From: Pseudonocardia parietis
Lineage (GTDB): Bacteria; Actinomycetota; Actinomycetes; Mycobacteriales; Pseudonocardiaceae
Direction of reading: 5' to 3'
NCBI RefSeq assembly: GCF_017876315.1
Contig: NZ_JAGINU010000001.1
Coordinates: 806,001-870,000, forward strand
DNA length: 64,000 bases
Position 1 is the stretch's first letter. Each line of letters starts with the position of its first letter. A program made the translations under genes and the position numbers. Shown piece after piece: positions 27,332-36,584 of the stretch. Below the pieces are notes generated by a model that saw nothing but the letters and a program-made list of their open reading frames with translations, ran no database searches and was not told the origin of the DNA.

Positions 27332-27346
27332 CGACAACATGTGTCG
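27332..27346. promoter_or_regulatory. dyad upstream of the HpaB-type gene
   Basis: CGACAACATGTGTCG has perfect 5-bp arms (CGACA/TGTCG) about 110 bases before the hydroxylase ATG. It may be a repressor or activator site; no cognate regulator is adjacent. Confidence 0.4.
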
Positions 27347-27457
27347 AGCGAGAGCCGGGAATCCTCGTCCGATTGTCTCCTATCCGGCTCGGGCGCCGTC
27401 CACAACGGCTGTCGACGATGCAGAGCGCAGCCTGATCCGAAAAAGGAGCCGAGAACG

Positions 27458-29002
27458 ATGAGTCCGGCAATGAACACGCTCCCGCACGAGCAGACCACCA
27501 CGGGCCCGCCGACGGGCGAGCAGTACCTGGAGAGCCTGCGCGACGGCCGTGCAATCTATTTCGACGGTGAACTCGTCGACGACGTGACGACGCATCCGGC
27601 GTTCGCGACCTCGGCTCGATCGGTGGCCCGGCTGTACGACACGCTGCATGACCCGGAGAAGCAGGACCTGCTAACCTACGTCACACCCCGCGGGACGCGC
27701 TCACACAAGTTCTACAAGGTTCCGACGAGTTCGCAGGACCTGTTCGAGTCGCGCGACGCGATCGCGGAATGGGCCCGCATGAGCTACGGCATCCTGTCTC
27801 GCGGCCCGGACTACAAAGCGTCACTCATCGGTGCCCTCGCCGCCGACACCGGCTTCTACGGTGAGTTCGCCCCGAACGTCGCCCGGATCTGCGAGGAGAT
27901 CACCGACGGTGTCAAGTTCGTCAACCTCAGCCTGCTGAACCCGGCGGGTGACCGCCTCAAGCCGCTGGCCCAGCAGCGCGACGTCACCATGCACGTCGTC
28001 AAGGAGCGCGACGACGGCATCGTCGTACGGGGCGCACGGATGATCTCGACCGGCTCCGCGTTCAGCCACGTCACGTTCATCACCCAGTTCGTGCAAGCCC
28101 AGCAGCTCGGCGCCGCCGAGGAGGACTTCGCGCTGTCCTTCTTCGTCCCGATGAACGCACCGGGCATGAAGTTCATCGGCCGCCCGTCCTACGAGCACAT
28201 GGCCAAGCGGCTGGGCTCGCCGTTCGACTACCCGCTGTCGAGCCGGTTCGACGAGACCGACATGTCGATCGTGCTCGACGACGTCTTCATCCCCTGGGAG
28301 AACGTCATCGCCTACCGCAACCCGGAGGTCTGCAACCAGATCTTCCTGCGCGGCTTCGCGCAGCGGCTGATCTTCCATGCCGCCGCACGGTCGGCGGTCA
28401 AGCTGGACTTCCTCTGTGGGTTGCTGCTCAAGGCCGTCGAGATGAACCAGGTCGTCAACTTCCGCGGCGTCCAGGTCGAGCTCGGGGAGCTCATCGGGCT
28501 GCGGCACCAGATCTGGGCCCTGTCGACCGCGATGGCGGCCGAGCCCGACCCCGGCCCCGGCGGCGCCGCGGTGCCCAGCAGTCGGTACGCCCTGCAGTGG
28601 CGCAACTCCTACGGGGAGATCTTCGGCCAGATCAAGGCGAAGTTTCAGCATCTGCTGGCCGGCGGGCTGATCCAGATCCCGTCCTCGTCCAGGGACTTCA
28701 AGAACCCCGAGTCCCGGCGCTACCTCGACGCGTACTGGAAGGGCGCTACGGCCACCGCCGAGGAGCGGGTGAAGCTCGTCCGGTTGATCTGGGACGTGCT
28801 CGCGACCGAGTTCGGCGGCCGCACCGAGATGCACGAGCGCAACCACGGCGGCAGCTTCGAGGGCAACCGCCTCGAGACCTACCAGACCGCGCAGCACATG
28901 GGCGACACGACGCGGTTCACGGACCTCGTCGACCAGTGCATGAGCGAGTACGACCTCGACGGCTGGACCGGCGACGTCTGGCCGAAGTGGAGCAACGCAT
29001 GA
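27458..29002 (+). CDS. HpaB-type flavin-dependent aromatic hydroxylase, oxygenase component
   Basis: A 514-aa member of the 4-hydroxyphenylacetate 3-monooxygenase large-component family. It starts with the usual GEQYLESLRDGRAIYFDGE and has the acyl-CoA-dehydrogenase-like core, including the SYEHMAKRLGSPFDYPLSSRFDE and HERNHGG segments. It uses free reduced flavin from a separate reductase to ortho-hydroxylate a phenol. No reductase is adjacent; the HpaC-like gene at 2922 and the F420/NADP reductase-like gene just downstream are candidates. ATG 27458 follows AAAAGGAG. Substrate is unknown; phenols or hydroxyphenylacetate are typical. Confidence 0.9.
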   Translation: MSPAMNTLPHEQTTTGPPTGEQYLESLRDGRAIYFDGELVDDVTTHPAFATSARSVARLYDTLHDPEKQDLLTYVTPRGTRSHKFYKVPTSSQDLFESRDAIAEWARMSYGILSRGPDYKASLIGALAADTGFYGEFAPNVARICEEITDGVKFVNLSLLNPAGDRLKPLAQQRDVTMHVVKERDDGIVVRGARMISTGSAFSHVTFITQFVQAQQLGAAEEDFALSFFVPMNAPGMKFIGRPSYEHMAKRLGSPFDYPLSSRFDETDMSIVLDDVFIPWENVIAYRNPEVCNQIFLRGFAQRLIFHAAARSAVKLDFLCGLLLKAVEMNQVVNFRGVQVELGELIGLRHQIWALSTAMAAEPDPGPGGAAVPSSRYALQWRNSYGEIFGQIKAKFQHLLAGGLIQIPSSSRDFKNPESRRYLDAYWKGATATAEERVKLVRLIWDVLATEFGGRTEMHERNHGGSFEGNRLETYQTAQHMGDTTRFTDLVDQCMSEYDLDGWTGDVWPKWSNA

Positions 29003-29043
29003 CGCAGCATCCCCCGCACATCCACTCGGAGACAGGAGAATCC

Positions 29044-29739
29044 ATGAGCATCGCTGTCATCGGCGCCGGGAATATGGGCCGCGCCATCGCGTGCCGACTG
29101 GTCACCGGAGGTCACGACGTTCTGCTCGCGGACGAGGACACGGCCAAGGCCGAGTCGGTCGCCGCCGAGATCGCGCCCCTCGGCGGCGGCACCGTGCGGG
29201 CCGCGCCGGCCCGCGATGCCGCCGACATCGCCGGCATCGTCGTGCTCGCCACCCTCTACGACGTGTCGACCCGGGTGGCCGCCGAGCTGAGCGAGCTGCT
29301 CGACGGCAAGATCGTCGTCGACATCTCCAACCCCTTCAACGGAACCTTCAACGGTCTCACCACCCCCGAAGGAAGCAGCGCCGGCGAGGAGATCGCGCGC
29401 CGGGTCCCGGGTGCCCGGGTCGTCAAGGCCTTCAACACCACGTTCGCCCCCGTGCTTTTCGCGGGCACGCTCGACGAGACTCCTATCGACGTACTGCTCG
29501 CGTCGGACGACGACGGGGCGAAGGACCGGGTCGCCCGGATCGTCAAGTCCGGTCGGCTCCGCCCGATCGACGCCGGCGCGCTGGCGAACTCGCGCACGCT
29601 CGAGCGCATCACCCTGCTGCTCGTCGAACTCCAGGGCCGCTACGAGCTCGACTTCCAGGCCACGCTGAGGTTCCTGCCGGGGCGGGTCGAACACACGACG
29701 TTCGACCCCAGCCTGGATGCGGCGGCCGCCACTGGATGA
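29044..29739 (+). CDS. NADP/F420-type oxidoreductase, Rossmann fold
   Basis: A 231-aa protein beginning SIAVIGAGNMGRAIACRL, a dinucleotide-binding glycine motif. The VVKAFNTTFAPVLFAGT segment is typical of F420-dependent NADP reductases and their relatives. It would move hydride between NADPH and a deazaflavin or another acceptor. It lies 41 bases after the hydroxylase on the same strand and is probably cotranscribed, so it may regenerate a cofactor for it. F420 binding itself cannot be confirmed here. Confidence 0.8.
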   Translation: MSIAVIGAGNMGRAIACRLVTGGHDVLLADEDTAKAESVAAEIAPLGGGTVRAAPARDAADIAGIVVLATLYDVSTRVAAELSELLDGKIVVDISNPFNGTFNGLTTPEGSSAGEEIARRVPGARVVKAFNTTFAPVLFAGTLDETPIDVLLASDDDGAKDRVARIVKSGRLRPIDAGALANSRTLERITLLLVELQGRYELDFQATLRFLPGRVEHTTFDPSLDAAAATG

Positions 29740-29897
29740 CCGAAGCGGCGCAGCGCAGTGCTGGCAGGGCTCAAACGCTGAACACTGTCCCAATCGAGGA
29801 CCCCCTGCGGGGAAGCAGCACACCGGGGTGAGCCGGCTCTACGCAGCGAACTGGGACGGCAGGTACCGATCCACGGGGCCTGGCAGGATTGGCCAGC

Positions 29898-30810
29898 ATG
29901 CGGGTGGTAGAGGAGTTCGAGCAGCAGCGCTCCCGGCTGTTCGGGCTCGCCTACCGGCTGCTCGGCTCGGCGGCGGAGGCCGAAGATGTCGTGCAGGACG
30001 CCTTTCTCCGATGGAATGGGGCCGATCACGCGGCGATCGTCGCGGCGCCCGCGTGGCTTGCCAAGGTGGTCACGAACCTCTGCCTGAACCGGCTCACCTC
30101 AGCCCGGGCGCAGCGCGAGCAGTACGTCGGGCCGTGGTTGCCCGAGCCGTGCTCACCGCAGGCGGGGTACTCGGCCCGCTGGAGACAGGCGAGCAGCAAC
30201 GACTCCGTCTCGTTGGCCCTGCTGGTGCTGCTGGAACGGCTCACTCCGGCCGAGCGGGCCGTGTTCGTGCTCAGAGAGGCGTTCGCCTACGACCATGGGG
30301 AGATCGCGGAGGCGCTGGAGCTGACCCCGGCCAACGCTCGGCAGCTGTACCGGCGCGCCCGGCAGCGAGTGGCGGAGGGTAGGGCGCGGTTCCGGCCGGA
30401 TCCCGACCAGCGGCACCGGCTCGTCGAACGCTCCGTCGCCGCGGCCCGCGAGGGCGACACGGCAGGCCTCGAGCGTGCTGGCGGCCGAAGCGGTCTCCGT
30501 GGCCGACGGCGGGGGCAAGACGACGGCTGCCCGGCGGCCCGTGTGGGGCCGCGCTCGCGTCGCCCGGTACCTCGCCGGGGGGCTCGGCAGGTTTGCCGGC
30601 GCGCTCGACGTCGGCATCGTGGAAATCAACGGCGAGCCTGCGGTGTGGGGCTGGGCCGGTGCGCGCCTGGTTGGGGTGGCGGTCCCGGAGTTCGCGGGTG
30701 AGCAGATCGTTGCGCTGCGCATCGTGGTCAACCCGGACAAGCTGGGGTTCCTGGCCGGCCAGGCCGCCGCACTGTCACATTCGACGGGCGTCACCGGTCC
30801 CTCCTCCTGA
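29898..30810 (+). pseudogene. ECF41/SigJ-like sigma factor, one frameshift
   Basis: Region 2 (FGLAYRLLGSAAEAEDVVQDAF) and region 4 (LTPAERAVFVLREAFAYDHGEIAE) lie in the first frame from ATG 29898. Near 30470 the frame changes: the loss of one CG from a GCGCG stretch would explain it. The second frame gives the NTF2-like C-terminal extension (SVADGGGKTTAARRP, then GIVEINGEPAVWGW) found in ECF41 sigma factors, which controls their activity. ECF41 genes are usually next to an oxidoreductase, carboxymuconolactone decarboxylase or epimerase, and an epimerase-like gene follows after 20 bases. Confidence 0.8.
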
Positions 30811-30829
30811 ACGACACGAGGAGGAAACC

Positions 30830-31555
30830 GTGAGCACTCCAATCGTGGTAACCGGCGGCACCGGCGCGCTCGGCCGGGTGGTGGTCGCGCGGCTGCTGAC
30901 GGGCGGCCACGCGGTGCGCGCGCTGAGCCGCCGCCCGGCGCCGGCCGATCGCCCGCCGGGGCGGGAGTGGGCGACCGCCGAACTGTTGAGTGGTGACGGC
31001 GTGCATGCGGCACTGGCCGGGACCACCGTGGTGATCCACTGCGCCACCTCCGGCCGACGCCTCTTCGAGGTTGCCGCGGCGCAGCGGCCGGTCGAGGCCG
31101 CTCAGCACGCGGGGCGCCGACACCTGCTGTACGTCTCCATCGTCGGCATCGACCGCGTCCCGCTCGCCTATTACCGGGGCAAGCTCGCCGCCGAACGGGT
31201 CGTCGAGCAAGGCGCCGTGCCGGCGACGATCCTGCGCCACCCAGTTCCACGACCTGCTGCGCGTCCGGCTCGCCGCAGTGTCCCGGCTGCCGGTGATGCC
31301 CGTGCCCGCCCTGCGCTTCCAACCCGTCGACGTCGAGGACGTGGCAGCCCGACTGGTGGAGCTGGCCGCGAGTGCCCCACTCGGCCGGGCACTCGACCTG
31401 GGCGGGCCCGAGGTCAGGCATGCCGTCGAGCTGGCCCGTGCCTACCTCACGGCGATTGGCGGGCGCCGCACCGTCGTGCCGGTGCGGCTGCCGGGCCGCA
31501 CGTTCCGTGCCTTGTCCAGCGGCGGGGCCGTTGGCCGCCCGCGGCGACACTGGCC
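30830..31555 (+). pseudogene. NAD(P)-binding epimerase-like protein, frameshifted and truncated
   Basis: The N-terminus IVVTGGTGALGRVVVARLLTGG is an atypical SDR (NmrA/epimerase-like) nucleotide-binding motif. The frame shifts near 31235 (a GC dinucleotide seems lost from CTGCGCGCC) and continues FHDLLRVRLAAV to GRTFRALSSGG, where similarity ends near 31530-31555. The following plus-strand sequence is the antisense of a truncated SDR, so the C-terminus was lost at a junction. GTG 30830 follows GAGGAAA. It is the probable partner oxidoreductase of the ECF41 sigma factor. Confidence 0.7.
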
Positions 31556-32130
31556 GCTGCGGCTCGCCTCTTCCGTCTCGGTCATCGCCTCGGCCATCGG
31601 CGTGGCCGTGATTCCCGGGGCCACGACGTTGACGGTGATCCCGTCGTCGCCGAGCTCCGAGGCGAGGCAGCGGGCGAACCCGATCACCCCCGCCTTCGAC
31701 GCGGCGTAGGCGAAGACGTTGCGGGGTCCCTTGAGCACGGTTCCCGAGGCGAACAGGACGATCCGACCACCGTCGCCCCATCAGCGGCACGACGGCCTGG
31801 GCGACGGCGATCGTGGCCTCCAGGTTGACCCGCAGCACCCGCTGCCAGATGGCCCGGTCGGTCTCCCGGAAGGGCGAGTAGTGCAGTACCCCGGCGCAAT
31901 GCACGAGGTGGTCGACGCGCTCGACCCCGCGCTCGGCCAGCCCGTCCAGAACAGACTGCACGCCGTCGTCGGTGGCGAGGTCGGCCCGCAGGTACTCCAC
32001 CCCGTCGAGGGAATCGGCCGGCTCCTGCTGGTCGATCGCGATGCAGCGCAGCCCGTCCGCGCTCAGCGCGCGTGCTACCGCCGCACCGATCCCGCTCGCC
32101 CCACCGGTCAGCAGGGTCGTCGTGGGCCTC
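31556..32130 (-). pseudogene. classical SDR, C-terminus lost and one frameshift
   Basis: The minus strand gives TLLTGGASGIGAAVARAL (cofactor motif), then HLVHCAGVLHYSP. After a frame change near 31780 it continues FAYAASKAGVIGFARCL, with the Tyr-x3-Lys catalytic pair, and VVAPGITATPM. Similarity stops near 31556, where it meets the convergent epimerase. No clear start codon is seen; coding similarity begins by 32130, overlapping the end of the alpha/beta hydrolase upstream. It would have been an NAD(P)-dependent alcohol dehydrogenase in the hydrolase-transporter operon. Confidence 0.7.
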
Positions 32131-32908
32131 TCCCGACGGCGGTGTGGGTGCTCTGCTCGGCGAGGAAGCCGAGCAGGGCGTCGGTGAAGGCCTCCGGCGC
32201 CTCGAGGTTCGCCAGATGTCCGGCGCCCGGCACGGTCGTCAACCGAGATCCCGCGATGCCACGATGCAGTGTCTCGGACAGCGGGAGCGGGGTCTTGTGG
32301 TCGTCGCCGCCCACGAGGACCAAGGTGGGGGCCCGTACCTCGCCGAGCCGGTCGGCCAGGGTGGCCCGGAAACACACCTCGGCGGAGGACAGGTAGGCCG
32401 CGGCCGATACCCCCGCGATGCTTGCCCGGAGCCGGTCCCGGCGGTCGGCGTCGAGCGCCACGGTGAGCGTCTCGTCCAGGTAGGTGCGCGCGTAGGCGGT
32501 CATGCCGTGCGCGGTGACCGCGGCCCTGATCCCGTCGATCTTGGTCTCGGCCGACGTCGCGTCGAGCGCGGCGAAGGTGTCAGCCAGCACGAGTGAGCGG
32601 ACCTCCTCCGGGTGTGTCAACGTGTAGGCGAGAGCCTGCACGCCACCCATCGACAGCCCGGCCAGGTGTACCGGGTCGTTCGTCGCCGTGACGACCTCGT
32701 GCAGGTCGGCTATCCAGTCCCCGAGATTCGTCGGTCCTGGATCGGCGTTGCCCCCGTGCCCTCTGCTCTCGGGGGTCAGAACCCGATAGCCCGCGTCCGC
32801 GAGCGCGACGGCCTGCGCATCCCACAGGCTCTGGTCGGTGCCCAGGCTGTGCAGGAGAACCACGGTGTCCCCGGACGCGTGCACCCCCTGCGCAACGGTC
32901 GCCGTCAT
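32108..32908 (-). CDS. alpha/beta hydrolase, 3-oxoadipate enol-lactonase-like
   Basis: A 266-aa hydrolase with LLHSLGTDQSLWD (oxyanion region), GLSMGGVQA (nucleophile Ser near 95), ADTFAALD and a late GAGHLANLE (catalytic His). This pattern is that of PcaD-like enol-lactonases, which open a lactone in beta-ketoadipate and related pathways. The ATG at 32908 overlaps the stop of the MFS gene upstream as ATGA, so the transporter, hydrolase and SDR form one operon. Other carboxylesters or lactones are possible substrates. Confidence 0.85.
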   Translation of the reverse strand: MTATVAQGVHASGDTVVLLHSLGTDQSLWDAQAVALADAGYRVLTPESRGHGGNADPGPTNLGDWIADLHEVVTATNDPVHLAGLSMGGVQALAYTLTHPEEVRSLVLADTFAALDATSAETKIDGIRAAVTAHGMTAYARTYLDETLTVALDADRRDRLRASIAGVSAAAYLSSAEVCFRATLADRLGEVRAPTLVLVGGDDHKTPLPLSETLHRGIAGSRLTTVPGAGHLANLEAPEAFTDALLGFLAEQSTHTAVGRGPRRPC

Positions 32909-34277
32909 GACGGCCGGGCCTCGGCTCGCGTGGCCGGCACGGTCGAGCCGACGTCGTCCGGGCCGTGGACGTCGCGGACGTCCCGGCCCCGCGTCTCCGG
33001 AGCGATCGCCGCACCGGCGAGGAACAGGACCGTCACCACCACGCATGCGATGGTGACGCGGATCGGGATGTGGCCGACCTCGGGGCTCAGCAGAGTCACC
33101 AGCGTGGGCGTCATGCCTCTCAGGGCGTAGCCGGCGTTCCAGCTCAGTCCGGTCCCGGTGGCACGGACGGCGGTGGGGAACCGCTCGTTCAGGAAGATCA
33201 TGATGGCGCGGTCGCGGCCATCATCAGTACGGCGATCACCAGCGCGCACAGCGTGACCAGCCCCACCTGTTCGGCGGTGAAAGTGCTCGTGAGCAGGTAC
33301 AGCGGGGGGACGACGATCAGCGTGGGCACACCGAGGGTGAGGAAGGTGCGCCGCCTGCCGATTCGGTCGCTCAGCACGCCGCCCGCCGCGCCGCCGACGA
33401 TGACGGCGAGGTTGATGACGACGAGCATGCCCGCGGCGGTGGACTTGTCGATCCCGATGCTCGTGTCGAAGAACGTCGGGAAGAAACCGACGGTCAGGTC
33501 GTAGAGCGAGGCGCCGCCTGCGACCAGGACGAGGTTCAGCAGGAAGATGGAACGGTAGCCGAGTGAGAACAACGTGCGCAGCGGCGAGCGTGCAGCCTGC
33601 GTGCCGGTGGAGGCGGGCGGCGCGGCCCAGAGCGGCGACTCCTCGGTGAGTCGGTAGACGAAGAAGCTCAGCGCCGCGGCGAGCAAGCCGCTGAAGAACA
33701 TGACGCGCCAGCCGAAGACCGAGAAGGCCTCGCCAGGGAACAGTGAGGACACCACGAAGAACACAGCCGCGGCGAGCACCGCACCCACGCCCGCGCCGCC
33801 ACCGGACACCAGTCCGGACATGAGACCGCGATGCCGTGGCCCGACGGTCTCGGTGCCGAGGGTGTGGGTGGAGGCGACGACGCCGCCGACGAACACCCCC
33901 TGCACCAGGCGCAGCGCCACGAACAGCAACGGGGCCAGTACACTGGCCATGGCGTAGGTCGGGACCGCACCCATCAACGCCGTGGAGACGTCGACACCGG
34001 TGATGGCGATCAGCATCGCCTTCTTCCGACCGTTGCGGTCCGCGAAACTCCCGAAGAGTGCCGACCCCAGCGGACGCATGATGAGCGTGACGCCGAACGA
34101 GGCGTACACGAACGCCAGCTGCAGCGTCTCGGACTCCGCGGGAACCAGCAGCGGCCCGATGGTTGAGGCCACATACAAAATGATCAAGAGGTCGTAGAGG
34201 TCCATCCCCCAGCCCATGACCGAGGCGATCCCCGCCGAGACGACCTGGCGTCGCCCCGCGCTTTGCGCTCTGTCCAC
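32905..34277 (-). pseudogene. MFS metabolite:proton symporter, one frameshift
   Basis: About 457 residues with the 12-helix MFS layout. MGWGMDLYDLLIILYV forms helix 1, GSFADRNGRKKAM is the loop 2-3 motif of the MHS group, and DRIGRRRTF is its repeat in the second half. Near 33200 similarity moves to another frame (IMIFLNERFPTAVRATGTGL); one lost G in GCGGCC explains it. MHS members import aromatic or organic acids. The GTG start at 34277 is divergent from the IclR gene, with candidate operators between. If the frame break is a base-calling error, the gene is functional. Confidence 0.8.
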
Positions 34278-34366
34278 TCCTTGCAGCGTCGTCGCTGAGG
34301 GCGACCGCCAGCCGGGTCGCAGCTCCTGGACGGTAGCTGACTTGTTCCGACAGGTGCAACGGTCGG

Positions 34367-34380
34367 TTCCGCATAGGGAA
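34367..34380. promoter_or_regulatory. candidate IclR operator 1
   Basis: TTCCGCATAGGGAA carries TTCC/GGAA half-sites six bases apart, as seen in IclR-family operators. It sits between the divergent transporter and IclR genes. Confidence 0.5.
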
Positions 34381-34404
34381 GTAGCTTGAGAGATAGCCCT
34401 TCTG

Positions 34405-34419
34405 TTCCGCTATGCTCAA
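34405..34419. promoter_or_regulatory. candidate IclR operator 2 overlapping a -10 box
   Basis: TTCCGCTATGCTCAA repeats the TTCCGC half-site of operator 1. TATGCT at 34411-34416 could be the -10 box of a leaderless iclR transcript starting at the GTG 34423, so binding here would autorepress. Confidence 0.45.
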
Positions 34420-34422
34420 CCG

Positions 34423-35190
34423 GTGTCGTCGCCTAATGACAACGCTCAGGGTCTCTCGTCAGTGGACCGCGCCGTCTCGATGATCGAGGCGCTCGCCCCG
34501 AACGACCGCCTCAGCGCCACCCAACTCTCCGAGCTGCTGGAGACGGGGAAGGCCACGGCATTCCGTCTTGCGCGTACGTTGGTGGCCCGCGGGTGGCTCG
34601 TCCAGAACGACGACCGCAGCTACCAGCTCGGTCCCGGCTTGCTCGGACTGGCCGGAGGTTCCGCCGGCCCGGACCTCGGTGCTGAGCTGCGCCCGCTGCT
34701 TGCGGATCTGCGTGACCGGACCGGCGAGACCATCCACCTCACGAGGCTCGACGGCCGGCACGTCGTCTACCTCGAACAGCTCATGTCTCCGCAGTCGGTG
34801 CTGTCCGTGGCCATGATTGGGAGCAGGTCCCCGGCACACTGTGTGTCGCCGGGTCTGGCACAGCTTGCGCACTTATCACCCGAGCGGCTCGCATGGGTGC
34901 TCTCAGCGCCACCTGAGCGCTTCACGGAGAACACCCTGACCGATCCCGCACTACTTCGCGAGGAGCTGGCGCGGGTCCGCGACCGGGGCTATGCGATCAA
35001 CGTAGGCGGGTACCGGCCCGATGTCGGCGGTGTCGGCAGCGCCGTGATCGACGTCGAGGGCAACGCGATCGCGGGGCTCTCCGTGTGCGTTCCCGTCTAT
35101 CGGCTGCACCGGCTCGACGTGCACGACCTGGGGGAGCTCCTGCGGGCCACTGCGGTGGATGCCGCCAGGCGGGTCGAGCTCGCCGGCTGA
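34423..35190 (+). CDS. IclR-family transcriptional regulator
   Basis: A 255-aa regulator. The winged HTH at the N-terminus reads SSVDRAVSMIEALAPNDRLSATQLSELLETGKATAFRLARTL. The effector domain follows from about residue 80 (LADLRDRTGETIHLTRLDGRHVVYLEQL, then SVCVPVYRLH). IclR proteins sense small organic acids. It is divergent from the transporter-hydrolase operon and probably controls it. The GTG start at 34423 directly follows the candidate -10 box. Confidence 0.9.
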   Translation: MSSPNDNAQGLSSVDRAVSMIEALAPNDRLSATQLSELLETGKATAFRLARTLVARGWLVQNDDRSYQLGPGLLGLAGGSAGPDLGAELRPLLADLRDRTGETIHLTRLDGRHVVYLEQLMSPQSVLSVAMIGSRSPAHCVSPGLAQLAHLSPERLAWVLSAPPERFTENTLTDPALLREELARVRDRGYAINVGGYRPDVGGVGSAVIDVEGNAIAGLSVCVPVYRLHRLDVHDLGELLRATAVDAARRVELAG

Positions 35191-35249
35191 TCCGCCCGCC
35201 GAGACGCCTTCGGGCCGACGGCCCGAACGGAGGTCGTGCGACCACATCC

Positions 35250-35282
35250 GTCTATAACCGGGGGACGTCTATAACCGGGGGA
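35250..35282 (+). repeat. tandem pair of a 16-bp unit
   Basis: GTCTATAACCGGGGGA occurs twice with a 17-bp period in the otherwise gene-free 334 bases between iclR and araC. Its role is unknown; it could be a regulator site or a slippage product. Confidence 0.6.
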
Positions 35283-35319
35283 GGAGTCGAGCGGACCAGG
35301 GCGTGGTCCGGCTAACGCT

Positions 35320-35346
35320 GTAGGTGGCCCCGCTGGTGCCACCTAC
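35320..35346 (+). terminator. hairpin between iclR and araC
   Basis: A perfect 9-bp stem (GTAGGTGGC and its complement) with a nine-base loop. A smaller hairpin (GGACCA stem, 35293-35309) precedes it. Both lie downstream of iclR and are likely terminators. Nothing else is seen between 35191 and 35524 besides the tandem repeat. Confidence 0.55.
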
Positions 35347-35524
35347 ACCGCCCGGCCTCGATCCACTCCTGACTCACCATGAGCGGGCCCGTGCACGATC
35401 GTGACACGCTGAGGTATCGCCGCGGTCGCGATGGCGTCATTCATCGTTCGTCCGACGGCCGCTACCGGCGGCGACTGGTGGCACCATGGGAGCACCCTGA
35501 TCCTTGCCGTACGAGGTGTGCGTG

Positions 35525-36472
35525 ATGTCCGTGCGACTCTCGACCTCCGACGTCGACGGCCACGACGGCTTCGCGTACTGGCGCGACGCCATCTGCCGAC
35601 ACATCGTCGAGCTGACCGCGCGCGCCGCCGGGCCGTCGTCCGACCGGTTCGTCGGAGAGATCGTGCGCAGCATCGTCGACCGGCTGCACGTGGACACGGT
35701 CACCGCCGACGCGCACGAGGTCGTCCGCACGGCCCGGCTGATCAGCCGCGCCGACACCGATGACCTGTTCCTCACCCTGCTCGTGCAGGGCGAGGGGGTG
35801 TTCGAGCAGGACGATCGGCGTGCGGTCCTCGATCAGCCCGGTGACTTCGTGCTGATCGACAGCGCCCGCCCGTACCGCGGCCGCCTCGGCGACCGGTCCC
35901 GGCAGATCGTGGTGCGCGTGCCCCGCGACCGGTTGGCGGCGTGGCTGCCGGGGGTCGCCGCGGCCACCGGCGTCACCGTCACCGGGACCAGCGGCGTCGG
36001 TGCGCTCGCCTCCGGGCTCCTGCGGTCCCTTCCGCTTTATGGTGAGAAGGCCGAATCGGTGGCACCGGTCAGCGGATCCGTCCTCGACCTGGTGGCCGCA
36101 GCCCTGCACGACCGGGTCGGCGGCGATGTCGACGTCCGGTCCGTCCGCGCTGCGCACCTGGCCCGGGCGCGGAGCTTCATCCGCGGCCACCTGGCCGATC
36201 GGGGGCTCACACCCGCCGTCATCGCCGACGGCATCAACATCTCGCAGCGCTATCTCTACGCGCTCCTGGAGGCCGACGGCACGTCCCCGGGGCGGTGGCT
36301 GCTCGAGGAGCGGCTCGCCCGGGCGCACGCGTTGCTCGTCGACCCCCGCTGGGCTGGCCGCACGGTCTCCGAGATCGCCCTCGGCGTCGGCTTCGCCCAC
36401 CCGTCGCACTTCACCCGCACCTTCAAGGCGCGGTACGGGATCACCCCGCGGGAACGACGCGTCGGCACCTGA
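35525..36472 (+). CDS. AraC-family regulator with AraC-binding-like N-domain
   Basis: A 315-aa activator. The N-terminal cupin-like effector domain (about 10-180) includes RLISRADTDDLFLTLLVQGEG and DQPGDFVLIDSARPY. The C-terminal double HTH has the first helix pair in ADGINISQRYLYALLE and the signature VSEIALGVGFAHPSHFTRTFKARYGITP. ATG 35525 is preferred; the frame opens at a TTG at 35504. It lies 112 bases before the first mycofactocin-coupled SDR and is the best candidate regulator for that operon. Confidence 0.9.
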   Translation: MSVRLSTSDVDGHDGFAYWRDAICRHIVELTARAAGPSSDRFVGEIVRSIVDRLHVDTVTADAHEVVRTARLISRADTDDLFLTLLVQGEGVFEQDDRRAVLDQPGDFVLIDSARPYRGRLGDRSRQIVVRVPRDRLAAWLPGVAAATGVTVTGTSGVGALASGLLRSLPLYGEKAESVAPVSGSVLDLVAAALHDRVGGDVDVRSVRAAHLARARSFIRGHLADRGLTPAVIADGINISQRYLYALLEADGTSPGRWLLEERLARAHALLVDPRWAGRTVSEIALGVGFAHPSHFTRTFKARYGITPRERRVGT

Positions 36473-36584
36473 CTCCTCCGTCGGCTGTGCGGCCCCGTGC
36501 AAGAGCGCGTGCGGGCACGGTCAAGATCCACATGCCGCCCGCTCGTACCTTCAGCTGCACAGGACAGCTCAAGGAGGAGCCAGC

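Larger units (their letters stand above)
26715..27457. other. about 740 bp mostly without an assured gene
   Basis: Codon patterns are weak on both strands. The only candidate gene is a 72-aa minus-strand frame at 27069-27287. The last 100 bases hold the likely promoter region of the HpaB-type hydroxylase, including the dyad at 27332-27346. Confidence 0.5.

Noticed and set aside
29783..29799. Fifth copy of the 17-bp regulon motif
   Set aside because: CACTGTCCCAAT matches part of a complemented copy, but the TGTnGC half is missing and it faces no start codon in the right direction.
30153..32375. 740-aa minus-strand open frame
   Set aside because: Only the segment with the SDR cofactor motif is real; the rest is antisense to the sigma factor and epimerase genes.
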